64,000 nucleotides of DNA from Synechococcus sp. WH 7805 (GTDB taxonomy: Bacteria > Cyanobacteriota > Cyanobacteriia > PCC-6307 > Cyanobiaceae), in contig NZ_CH724168.1 in assembly GCF_000153285.1 (NCBI RefSeq), positions 2,023,455 through 2,087,454 of the forward strand, read 5' to 3'. Position numbers and translations under genes: made by a program. Each line of letters opens with the position of its first letter. The first letter of the stretch is position 1. The notes below the pieces were generated by a model. It was given only the letters and a program-made list of their open reading frames with translations, was not told the DNA's origin and did not search any database. Shown here piece by piece: positions 28,463-35,530 of the stretch.

Positions 28463-28773
28463 ATGTTCAATAGCAGGCGTTGATTGGAACGGGTCCTTTG
28501 AGAGGTGTTTGTCGATAGGTGTTCGCTAGGGCTGAATCCGGCTTTGATTGATTCCTGCATTAATGGAATTCTGACTAGCGACTATGTTGAGATGGTACTT
28601 ATTCAATCAAGAGTGGATGATGGCGACGATTGGCAGGTCTCTTTAGAGTCATTCAATGCTTTGGTAAGTAAAGGGTTGCAGGCCTGATTTCTTGGGTATG
28701 TGAGTGGTGTTTCTGGGTTAAGGTCTAAGGCGTAAACTTGGCTTTGAGGCGTTTATGATTGATAGGGGGAAGT
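28463..28773. other. Low-GC intergenic stretch between psbD and the DUF2079 gene
   Basis: About 310 bp, visibly AT-richer than the psbD side. It contains one weak 60-codon frame (listed separately) and nothing else I can recognise. The AGGGGGA at 28763-28769 is the ribosome-binding site of the next gene. Confidence 0.4.
28505..28687 (+). CDS. Doubtful small ORF, 60 codons
   Basis: An open frame from a GTG at 28505; an internal ATG (28592) would leave about 31 codons (VLIQSRVDDGDDWQVSLESF and onward). I recognise no family, and there is no strong ribosome-binding site. The C-terminal part has gene-like composition with an acidic DDGDDW stretch. It could be a small strain-specific protein or a chance frame. 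Confidence 0.25.
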   Translation: MFVDRCSLGLNPALIDSCINGILTSDYVEMVLIQSRVDDGDDWQVSLESFNALVSKGLQA

Positions 28774-30210
28774 ATGGCTATTGGTTTTAAGCAGGGTTCT
28801 TCGATTGAGCATGCAGCTTTTGTTGTCTCGATCGTTTATGCCAGTATTCTGTTCGCGACGGCGGCTGTTCAGCATTATCTTTTTGGTACTCAGGTTTGGG
28901 ATATTGGACTTTTTGAGCAATTTAGTTGGCTGATTGGTGAAGGAAAGATTGCAGCGATTAGCAGTTTGAGGCAGGTTGCTCCGTTGGAGGACCATTTTTC
29001 GCTTCTTCTCCTTCCCTTGGGGGCCATTTATAAAGTCTTTCCCTCTACATTCACCTTCATCGGTTTGCAGTCGATTGCTTTGGGGGCACTTCCTGCCATT
29101 GCTGCGTCTCTAGCTGTCAAGCGTCAGATTGATGCTCGGCTCATCTGGGCATTAATCTGCGCAATCGTTCTTTGTCCTTATAGCTTTTTGGTCAATAGGG
29201 GGGACTTCCATCCAGATGTCCTCACGATTCCATTCATGATTGTGGCTATTCATGAGGTAACTCAGGATCGAAGATGGCGCTATTATCTTTGCCTATTAAT
29301 TACACTTTTTGCGAAAAATGCCCAAGCACTGTTTGGGCTGGGCTTGGGTTTGTATGCGTTTACAAAGGGTAGGTATCTGAGGGGGCTCATTTCAATTGTA
29401 ATTTCAATCTTTTGGTGGTTCTTGGCAACGCATCTTTCTTCTGCAGGGGGAGATCATGTTGCCATGCGTTTGGGCTATTTGGGTGATACGAAACTCGAGA
29501 TGCTTGCAACATTGCTTGTGCGGCCTTGGATTGTTTTTAGTGTTGCCTCTCCTGAGAGTATTTTTCTCTATACCTTAGGACTTTCGCTTCCCTTCCTTGC
29601 TCTTCTTCGGAAGCCAGCGTTGGCATGTTTGCTTGGTGCGGCCCCTGTTTACTTGGTGAATGTTATCTCCGATTCAGGTATTCAGCGTGAGCTAAATCAC
29701 CATTACTCGATTCCAGTATTAGCCTTTTTGATTGCTGGTTGCCTTGATTCGTTGCCGTTAATCTCAGTTAAGGCGCGTCGTATTCAGAAGAATGTATTCA
29801 ATGCCACCTTAGTCTTGTCCATGGTGGCCTTTTTGGGTTACTCGCGAGTGATGTATTTTAAATCCCGTTACCTGCCGCGCTTGCCAGAAGCAGTTGCTTT
29901 TCAGTCTGTTGTTTCTGGAATTGGTTCTCAAGAGTCAGTTCTGGCTTCTTCGAATTATGTCGTCCATCTTGCCGGGCGTGAAAAGATATCTCAAGTCGAA
30001 AAAGAGGATTATAAGGTAAAATGGCCCTTCGATGTCATTATTTTTCCGAGTGAAAAAGCTTTGATTAATGTCAGAGGGCGGCTTAAGGAGGTTGGAAAGA
30101 CAAAGATCGGCCGCACTATGAATCAGGTGCTGGAGAGGGCAAAGGCTTCGGGAATGAGTTGTAGTCAACCCAATGATTACGTTCGTTTGTGTCGGAAGGG
30201 TGCTGGTTGA
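28774..30210 (+). CDS. DUF2079 polytopic membrane protein, AT-rich
   Basis: A 478-residue membrane protein with about ten helices. The N-terminal part contains WDIGLFEQFSWLIGEGK and LEDHFSLLLLPLGAIY, followed by NRGDFHPDVLTIPFMI; the GLF-Q and DFHP motifs are typical of DUF2079, a GT-C-like group of unknown reaction. The short polar C-terminal domain probably faces the periplasm. ATG at 28774 follows AGGGGGA. Base composition is strikingly low in GC (hand count 37% over 29281-29340) compared with both flanks, which suggests acquisition from elsewhere. Two more DUF2079 genes lie downstream in opposite orientation. Confidence 0.75.
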   Translation: MAIGFKQGSSIEHAAFVVSIVYASILFATAAVQHYLFGTQVWDIGLFEQFSWLIGEGKIAAISSLRQVAPLEDHFSLLLLPLGAIYKVFPSTFTFIGLQSIALGALPAIAASLAVKRQIDARLIWALICAIVLCPYSFLVNRGDFHPDVLTIPFMIVAIHEVTQDRRWRYYLCLLITLFAKNAQALFGLGLGLYAFTKGRYLRGLISIVISIFWWFLATHLSSAGGDHVAMRLGYLGDTKLEMLATLLVRPWIVFSVASPESIFLYTLGLSLPFLALLRKPALACLLGAAPVYLVNVISDSGIQRELNHHYSIPVLAFLIAGCLDSLPLISVKARRIQKNVFNATLVLSMVAFLGYSRVMYFKSRYLPRLPEAVAFQSVVSGIGSQESVLASSNYVVHLAGREKISQVEKEDYKVKWPFDVIIFPSEKALINVRGRLKEVGKTKIGRTMNQVLERAKASGMSCSQPNDYVRLCRKGAG

Positions 30211-30392
30211 CGGCTGATTGTCTGGTCCCAGCGTTTTCCTGTGTTGGTGCTATTTCTTGTTGTTAAATGTCTTTGGATTTTGCTGTCTTCGGTGGTCGTG
30301 GTTTGGTTTTATTCTTTCTTTATTCATTGCTTTGCAGGTCTCGATTCATCCGATCAAAAGCCTAGTGCCAGGCCATGGGTATGGTTGGGGCG

Positions 30393-31868
30393 CTATGAGG
30401 TTGAGCTTGGTTTGCGGCAAAACTTCAGCCCAGAATCCCAGCTCTTGCAGGTCCAATACCTTTCCTCTGCCTCATTGAGTAGGCGCTTCTGGATCCTCTT
30501 GTTCGACCCCCAACCCGGATGGTTTGGATTCAGTAAGAAAACGTTCCAGTCGTTGTTAAAGGCTTGCTCGCTCTGAGATCGTTTGGCGAAGGTAACGTGC
30601 TGCCTTTGGCTGATCTGTGGCACTAAGTAACTGGTTGTAAGGACACGATCGTTTGGAGTTAGCTTGGAGATGGCTTGGTATGCATCACCCATCATGTGCA
30701 CTCTGTCGAGATAGGGGCCCGTGAAAAACCATGGCTTGGCTAATGCGAGCCAAAGGCTCACCGCCCAAATGACACCGTTCCAAGGGAAAGTTCGTCTTGG
30801 CTGTAGGGACATTCCGTCAATTGCGGCGGTGACGCTCAGGACGGCAAGTGGAAGGCTGTAATGGTGAATCAGCGTTCGATAAGATGATGCCTCAGCATTG
30901 AGATTGACAAGCAAGAGTGGGACTGCCGCGCTCAAAATCACCAGGGAGTTCCGTCTCCAGAAGGGAAGGGTGGGAAGGATTAAGACCATGAGATAAAAGG
31001 CGCCGCTGCCTAAGTCGATGTGCGTGACGGCAAGCCATGGTCGGCTGATCAATGTGAACAGAATGTCCCCGAAATTGTCACCGAGATGGGAAAACATCCG
31101 ACCAGCGGCTTTTGGCCCTTCTCCATTTCTGAACAATGGATAAAGCCAATGGCTCAGCAGAAGGACCCAAGAGCCGGAGAGTCCAGTGCCTGCGATCGCC
31201 CATGTCCAGCGCCGTTGGAATACCAAGCTGAGGCTGAGTCCCAGGGTGACCAGAACCAGGCCATCACGGCATCCCAGCATCAAGGCCAGCAGCAAAAGCC
31301 AGACTCCGATGCGCTGCTGGCGTTGGCACCAAATCGCCATCGCTAGCCCAGGCATGATCCAGGTCTCCGGGTGGAAATCAAACAAATTGACGTTGAAAAC
31401 CAATGGTTGAAGCCACCACAACAGGCAGCTGAACCAGCAGAGCCGTCTGGATAGGCCGGCTTGAGTTGCCAACATCCAGACAGGGATTGCAGTAAGACTG
31501 AGGGATAGAGCTTGGCTTGCGAGTAGCCAATGAATCGATGGATGCAACCCATACAGCAGACCCGACCCATAGAACATCCAGGCGCCGTGATCAGCGAGCA
31601 CATGAACGTCCTCCATCGAGGAGATCGGGTCGCGCCCTGAGCCGATCAGCCAGGCCCATTGATCAAACAGCCCGAGGTCGTAGGCATTGCTTTGCAGCAG
31701 CCAGTGGCGCAGGGCTGAAGCACCCCAGGCAAGCAGACCGAGCAGCACAGACCAAAGCCAAAGTGCGGCGTGGGGTGGAGCCGGAGCGCGGCGCGGCAGT
31801 GGCTGGTTTGTGGCTGGTTCGTGGCCGTGGCTTTTCAAGCTCTTGCGGGGCAACGCCAGAGGGCCCAT
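30393..31868 (-). CDS. DUF2079 polytopic membrane protein
   Basis: A 491-residue protein with ten or more hydrophobic helices. After a basic, proline-rich N-terminal tail it has AYDLGLFDQWAWLIGSGRDP, then LADHGAWMFYGSGLLYGLHP and NLFDFHPETWIMPGLAMA, the same DUF2079 landmarks as in the neighbouring genes. GT-C-type transferases usually use lipid-linked sugars at the membrane; activity here is inferred from the fold only. The start overlaps the end of the upstream GT39-type gene by 34 bp, so an internal start is possible. It converges on the AT-rich DUF2079 gene with 182 bp between. Confidence 0.75.
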   Translation of the reverse strand: MGPLALPRKSLKSHGHEPATNQPLPRRAPAPPHAALWLWSVLLGLLAWGASALRHWLLQSNAYDLGLFDQWAWLIGSGRDPISSMEDVHVLADHGAWMFYGSGLLYGLHPSIHWLLASQALSLSLTAIPVWMLATQAGLSRRLCWFSCLLWWLQPLVFNVNLFDFHPETWIMPGLAMAIWCQRQQRIGVWLLLLALMLGCRDGLVLVTLGLSLSLVFQRRWTWAIAGTGLSGSWVLLLSHWLYPLFRNGEGPKAAGRMFSHLGDNFGDILFTLISRPWLAVTHIDLGSGAFYLMVLILPTLPFWRRNSLVILSAAVPLLLVNLNAEASSYRTLIHHYSLPLAVLSVTAAIDGMSLQPRRTFPWNGVIWAVSLWLALAKPWFFTGPYLDRVHMMGDAYQAISKLTPNDRVLTTSYLVPQISQRQHVTFAKRSQSEQAFNNDWNVFLLNPNHPGWGSNKRIQKRLLNEAEERYWTCKSWDSGLKFCRKPSSTS

Positions 31869-33406
31869 TCTCCATCCTTTGAGGAGCTGATCTGCTCGCA
31901 GTCCGGCTCCTGCTGCCGACTGACCCGCCAGTGCTCGTTAGCGCCTGTGTCGATGGAACGACGTAACTCCCGTCCGCCATACCAGCCCAGCGACGGCCGG
32001 GTTGGGCCTTTGAGAATGACCACGGCATCCTTAGGAAGCTGGCGGATCAGGCCAGCGATTGGCCTGGGATCCCAGCTTTCGTTCAGTTCCCAGAGCCAGA
32101 GCTGGCTCTGCCAGAGCATCAGCAGGGCCAGCCCCCAGCCAATCAGCACGGCCACCAGGCCCCGGTGACGCGTGCGGAGCGAGGGGCCACGCAGGCCAGG
32201 GCCACCGATCAGCAGCCCGAGCCCGGCGAGCAGGAGGGCGGCGATCGGTAGCTGGATTGGTTCACCAAAAAAGCTGGCCAACCCAGCCAGCACAAGGCTG
32301 AACAAACCGAGAAGCTGGAAGCCCCAGCTCAGCCAGCGTGGCTTGCCCGTCTGCAGCAGTTCGGCTAAGCCTTCGCCGCAGAGAAGGGCGATCGGGGGCC
32401 AAAGCAGATGGCTGTACCAGGGGAGCTGGGTGCGCAGGGGCAGCACTAGGGCGGCGCTGCCGATCAGCAGTCCCAGTTCCCAGCGACCGCTGCTCTGATG
32501 CCGGTGACGCCAGGCCCAGGCCAACCCGGTGGGCAGGAGCAGCAACCAGGGCCAGCCCCCCTCGATCACTTCGGTGATCGGCATCACCCAAGCGCCCTGG
32601 TTCTCTCCTACCACCTCGGTGATCCTTCTCAGACCCTGGCCGCCCCACATCACCAGGGCATTGGCACCCCGCTGGTGCAGGTGCCAGCCATGCCATCCGA
32701 TCCCAGGCAGCAGACCAAGCCCGAACCAGCCGAATGCCGAGGTGCGCCAGGGCCGCCGTTCCCAGAGGCTGATCACCAGCGCGATCAGGAGAAATCCCAG
32801 CAAGGCCGGTGGTTTGAGCAGCAGAATGCCGCTGCCCCCCAACCCCGCCAGCAGAGCATGCCAACGGGTAACTCTGCAGGCGATCCAGCCGCTCCAGAGC
32901 AGCAGGGAGCAACTCACGAGGGAGCCATCCAGCATCGCCAGCCGACCGTGGCGTGCCATCGGCAGCAGAGTCATCAAGATCAGCGCCGCCATCAGTGCGC
33001 TGCTGTCGCGCTGTTTCCGCTCCTTTGGCGATATGGGTTCCGGGTTCAGGCTGCGACGCAGCCAGTAGATCAGGGGGACGGCGAGGCTTGAGAGCAGGCA
33101 GGGCACTAAACGCACAACCCAGTCCTTTTCCCCGAAGTTTTGGACAGCCCCTCCGATCAGCCAATGCAAGCCCGGCGGTTTGTTGAGGTAGGCCCCCTCC
33201 CACTTGTAGGCAATTAATCCATCAAGAAGATGTTGTCCTTGAACAACTTGCTGCCAAGTGGATCGCGCCACAGTGGCCACAAGGCCTTCATCCCAGTCCC
33301 GCAAGGGCTGATTGCCTAGCCAGGGCAGCCAGAGGCAGAGGGTCAAAAGCCAGAGAGCAAGTGCAGGTCTGCCTTTCAAGAACAGATGAGTTCCGTTATG
33401 GTTCAA
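31835..33406 (-). CDS. Glycosyltransferase family 39 / ArnT-like membrane protein
   Basis: A 523-residue GT-C membrane protein. The first periplasmic loop has the hallmark acidic residues (LRDWDEGLVATVARS) and the YLNKPPGLHWLIG block found in ArnT and PMT-type transferases, which move sugars from polyprenyl phosphate to lipids or proteins. About twelve helices follow, then a polar C-terminal tail (NEHWRVSRQQEPDCEQI). The frame opens with TTG at 33406; no ATG is close. It overlaps the downstream DUF2079 gene by 34 bp. The acceptor is unknown; surface glycolipid or glycoprotein modification is an inference. Confidence 0.82.
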   Translation of the reverse strand: MNHNGTHLFLKGRPALALWLLTLCLWLPWLGNQPLRDWDEGLVATVARSTWQQVVQGQHLLDGLIAYKWEGAYLNKPPGLHWLIGGAVQNFGEKDWVVRLVPCLLSSLAVPLIYWLRRSLNPEPISPKERKQRDSSALMAALILMTLLPMARHGRLAMLDGSLVSCSLLLWSGWIACRVTRWHALLAGLGGSGILLLKPPALLGFLLIALVISLWERRPWRTSAFGWFGLGLLPGIGWHGWHLHQRGANALVMWGGQGLRRITEVVGENQGAWVMPITEVIEGGWPWLLLLPTGLAWAWRHRHQSSGRWELGLLIGSAALVLPLRTQLPWYSHLLWPPIALLCGEGLAELLQTGKPRWLSWGFQLLGLFSLVLAGLASFFGEPIQLPIAALLLAGLGLLIGGPGLRGPSLRTRHRGLVAVLIGWGLALLMLWQSQLWLWELNESWDPRPIAGLIRQLPKDAVVILKGPTRPSLGWYGGRELRRSIDTGANEHWRVSRQQEPDCEQISSSKDGEWALWRCPARA

Positions 33407-33562
33407 GTGTTCAGATCGCAGTGGTGTGATGCTGTAACTCCATCCTCGGATGTCGTTACAGCATCGAATGCATCACCGGCGTTCATCAATCCATTGGAGG
33501 AGGTGTCCATGAGTTCCAGTTCTTGCATCCAGGGTCTGCTGATCGCGGAGAACGCCGGCTGA
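33398..33562 (+). CDS. Orphan small ORF, 54 codons (or 17 from an internal start)
   Basis: A plus-strand frame lying between two minus-strand genes. From the ATG at 33398 it encodes 54 residues (N-terminus MVQVFRSQWCDAV, C-terminus SCIQGLLIAENAG). An internal ATG at 33509 is preceded by GGAGGAGGT (33496-33504), by far the best Shine-Dalgarno sequence nearby, and would give a 17-residue peptide beginning MSSSSCIQGLL. A strong plus-strand terminator follows 53 bp after the stop codon. I recognise no family. Either a small protein, a leader-type peptide or a small RNA with a short frame would fit. Confidence 0.4.
   Translation: MVQVFRSQWCDAVTPSSDVVTASNASPAFINPLEEVSMSSSSCIQGLLIAENAG
33428..33465. 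repeat. Perfect 11-bp inverted repeat
   Basis: GATGCTGTAAC (33428-33438) and GTTACAGCATC (33455-33465) are exact complements around a 16-nt spacer. It lies 22 bp upstream of the GT39-type start on one strand and inside the small ORF on the other, just before the strong Shine-Dalgarno at 33496. It could be an operator or an RNA hairpin. Confidence 0.75.
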
Positions 33563-33614
33563 CGGCACCTTCTGACTGATCAATCGGTTTCGCGACAGAG
33601 CGGACCCGGCGAGA

Positions 33615-33650
33615 GCCCCCAGCCGGATAACCGGTTGGGGGCATCGTTTT
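33615..33650 (+). terminator. Strong plus-strand terminator of the orphan unit
   Basis: Stem GCCCCCAGCCGG (33615-33626) / CCGGTTGGGGGC (33631-33642), 12 pairs with one G-U, ATAA loop, followed by ATCGTTTT. The T-run is on the plus strand; the minus strand has no comparable run, so it serves a plus-strand transcript. It ends ten bases before the stop of the DUF2079 gene on the other strand. Confidence 0.8.
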
Positions 33651-33659
33651 AGTAATGGA

Positions 33660-35306
33660 TTACAAGTTGCGCGGATCTGTCGGTAGGGGCTTTTGCAGGC
33701 GATCGCGCAAGGCTTGTTGCAGTTTTGGTTGCACCGCTCCATTTCGTTGCAACACGACAATGCCATCGCTGATGGCTTGAACTTTGAAGCTGTCAAGTTG
33801 CCCTAGCAGGTCTTGCCGGATGCGTCTGAGGGCTTTCCAGTCCCCCCGGAAAGCAATCCCGTAGCGCTCCAGCCAGTCGAGATCGACAGCGATCCATTCA
33901 ACGGAGCGCTCCACTTGATTTCTGTCGATGTAACGAGTGCTGTAGGGATAACGCACGGCCGCTTCCCTGCGTGCCAGCAGGGGCACAAGATTGGTGTTAG
34001 CGCTGACACTGGCGTTTTCGGGGATGGAGGACAAGACCTCCCGCGCGGCCTGTCCATGGCGCCATTGGGCTAGAGGAGAGCTGTAAACCCAGGGCTGAAT
34101 GCTGTCTGGGATCACAAAAGAAAGGCTGCGGTTGGGATTGCTGGTCACCGTGAATAACAGTGAAATGACCAGTGCTATTGCCCAGGCCAATCGCACGCGT
34201 GGGCCTGGGGATGGTTGCTTTCGATGTTCCCACCAAAACAGAGTTCCTAAAGCAAACCCCGGCACCACGAGCCAGGTGTAGCGAATGGTGATTGACAGGG
34301 GATCGTTCGCTCCCTGGGCAAGAAACAGCCCCAACAAGCTGGGTCCTGCCAGAAGCCACGTGTCGGGACTGATCAGGGGGACGAAAAGGAACGGGAGGCT
34401 ATGACCCAGCAAATACAGAAGAGTCTTGTCGGGTGGATCGACCAGCTGTTGCACTAGCAATGCCGGTTGGCTGAGCACACGCCCAATCACCCCAAGACTG
34501 CTGCTTCCCTTTTCCGGATCAGCTCCGAGGTACTGACCGAAGTTCTCCACCATGAAGCGTTTGCTGTTGTCGTCGGAGAACAGTGGCATCAGCACATTCG
34601 TGGAAACAATGGCCCATCCAGCACCCCAGGCGATGAGCGCCAAAGCCAAGCACCACCGTTGGCGGGATCGAACCAGGAGCCACAGTCCGATGGCAACGAG
34701 AACCACTCCAGTGTCTTCACGGATGAGTGGCATGAGCACCGCAGCCACCCAGATGAGGCGGCGTCGGCGTTCCAGCAGGCCAAGCATCAGGCCGAACACC
34801 GCTAGAGGAAGCTGACAAAGATCGGAAAAGTTGCCGAGGGTGGGGCCAATTAAGGCATTTCCCGCGAAGTAGGCGTACACCAGCCAATTGGCCGTTCTTG
34901 CCGGGACACGCGATGAAGCCAGACGGTGCAGCACCAACCCAGCAGCGGTGATCAGGCCCACCTGCAGAACAGGAAGGGCAGCGGCACCGAAGACGGCAAG
35001 CAACGGTGCCCAGAGCAGCAGGGTGGGTGTGAAGTGCTGTCCGAGCCGTTCGTATCCCACGAACGGGAGCTGACCGGCATGAACAACGTTGGTGGAGAGC
35101 TGCGAGGAAAGGGAACTCTCAAACCAATGCCCATGCAGGCTGTTCCATGCCACCTGTTGGAAAATTCCCTGGTCGTATCCAGCGAGCAGGACCCAGGACT
35201 TCCACAGCTGCAATCCGAGCGTCACAAGGGCAAACAGGATCGCTGCCAGCACGGGGAGGTTGAATCGTCCGCGGCAATCGATTCGTTGACCGTGGTTTAC
35301 GTCCAA
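33660..35306 (-). CDS. DUF2079 polytopic membrane protein
   Basis: A 548-residue membrane protein with about eleven helices. GYDQGIFQQVAWNSLHGHWF and YERLGQHFTPTLLLWAPL near the N terminus, LGNFSDLCQLPLAVFGLML and IREDTGVVLVAIGLWLL are the family landmarks. The C-terminal 130 residues are polar and probably extracytoplasmic (IPENASVSANTNLVPLLARR). This is the third DUF2079 protein in 6.5 kb. No function is established. It is transcribed away from the porin genes, with a 224-bp gap. Confidence 0.75.
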   Translation of the reverse strand: MDVNHGQRIDCRGRFNLPVLAAILFALVTLGLQLWKSWVLLAGYDQGIFQQVAWNSLHGHWFESSLSSQLSTNVVHAGQLPFVGYERLGQHFTPTLLLWAPLLAVFGAAALPVLQVGLITAAGLVLHRLASSRVPARTANWLVYAYFAGNALIGPTLGNFSDLCQLPLAVFGLMLGLLERRRRLIWVAAVLMPLIREDTGVVLVAIGLWLLVRSRQRWCLALALIAWGAGWAIVSTNVLMPLFSDDNSKRFMVENFGQYLGADPEKGSSSLGVIGRVLSQPALLVQQLVDPPDKTLLYLLGHSLPFLFVPLISPDTWLLAGPSLLGLFLAQGANDPLSITIRYTWLVVPGFALGTLFWWEHRKQPSPGPRVRLAWAIALVISLLFTVTSNPNRSLSFVIPDSIQPWVYSSPLAQWRHGQAAREVLSSIPENASVSANTNLVPLLARREAAVRYPYSTRYIDRNQVERSVEWIAVDLDWLERYGIAFRGDWKALRRIRQDLLGQLDSFKVQAISDGIVVLQRNGAVQPKLQQALRDRLQKPLPTDPRNL

Positions 35307-35360
35307 TGGATTGAATGCTTCGGCAACGTCTGACCGTCACTCTGCACTGGGCGCGTGTTA

Positions 35361-35380
35361 GGGCGCAACGCCCTTTTTTG
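35361..35380 (+). terminator. Possible small terminator hairpin
   Basis: GGGCG-CAA-CGCCC followed by TTTTTTG. The stem is only 5 bp and no plus-strand gene ends just before it, so it may stop antisense transcription ahead of the porin genes or be chance. Confidence 0.35.
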
Positions 35381-35485
35381 TATCAATTAATGCGGTTAAG
35401 GGCGAAAAAAGGACCCTCTGCGAAGTATCCAAACCGCGTACCGTCACAGGCTCTCTGGTTAAGCTCCGGTTAGCGGTCAGATTTA

Positions 35486-35525
35486 CCTCACGCCTTGTGC
35501 GTAAACCCTCTTTTTTGGTGTGAGG
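35486..35525 (+). promoter_or_regulatory. Possible leader hairpin covering the porin 1 ribosome-binding site
   Basis: CCTCACGCC (35486-35494) pairs with GGTGTGAGG (35517-35525) with one G-U, leaving a 22-nt loop. The downstream arm contains the GAGG used as ribosome-binding site 5 nt before the ATG. Pairing would hide it. The upstream arm is absent from the second porin leader. Confidence 0.45.
35518..35525 (+). promoter_or_regulatory. Candidate Yfr1 small-RNA target site, porin 1 leader
   Basis: GTGTGAGG is the exact complement of CCUCACAC, the core of the conserved unpaired ACUCCUCACAC segment of the cyanobacterial small RNA Yfr1. It covers the ribosome-binding site. In Prochlorococcus Yfr1 is known to repress outer-membrane porin mRNAs, so gene type and site position both fit. 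Confidence 0.6.
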
Positions 35526-35530
35526 TTTTC

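Noticed and set aside
30241-30576. 111-codon plus-strand frame with hydrophobic N terminus after the first DUF2079 gene
   Set aside because: The hydrophobic part comes from a T-rich intergenic stretch and the rest is antisense to the next DUF2079 gene.
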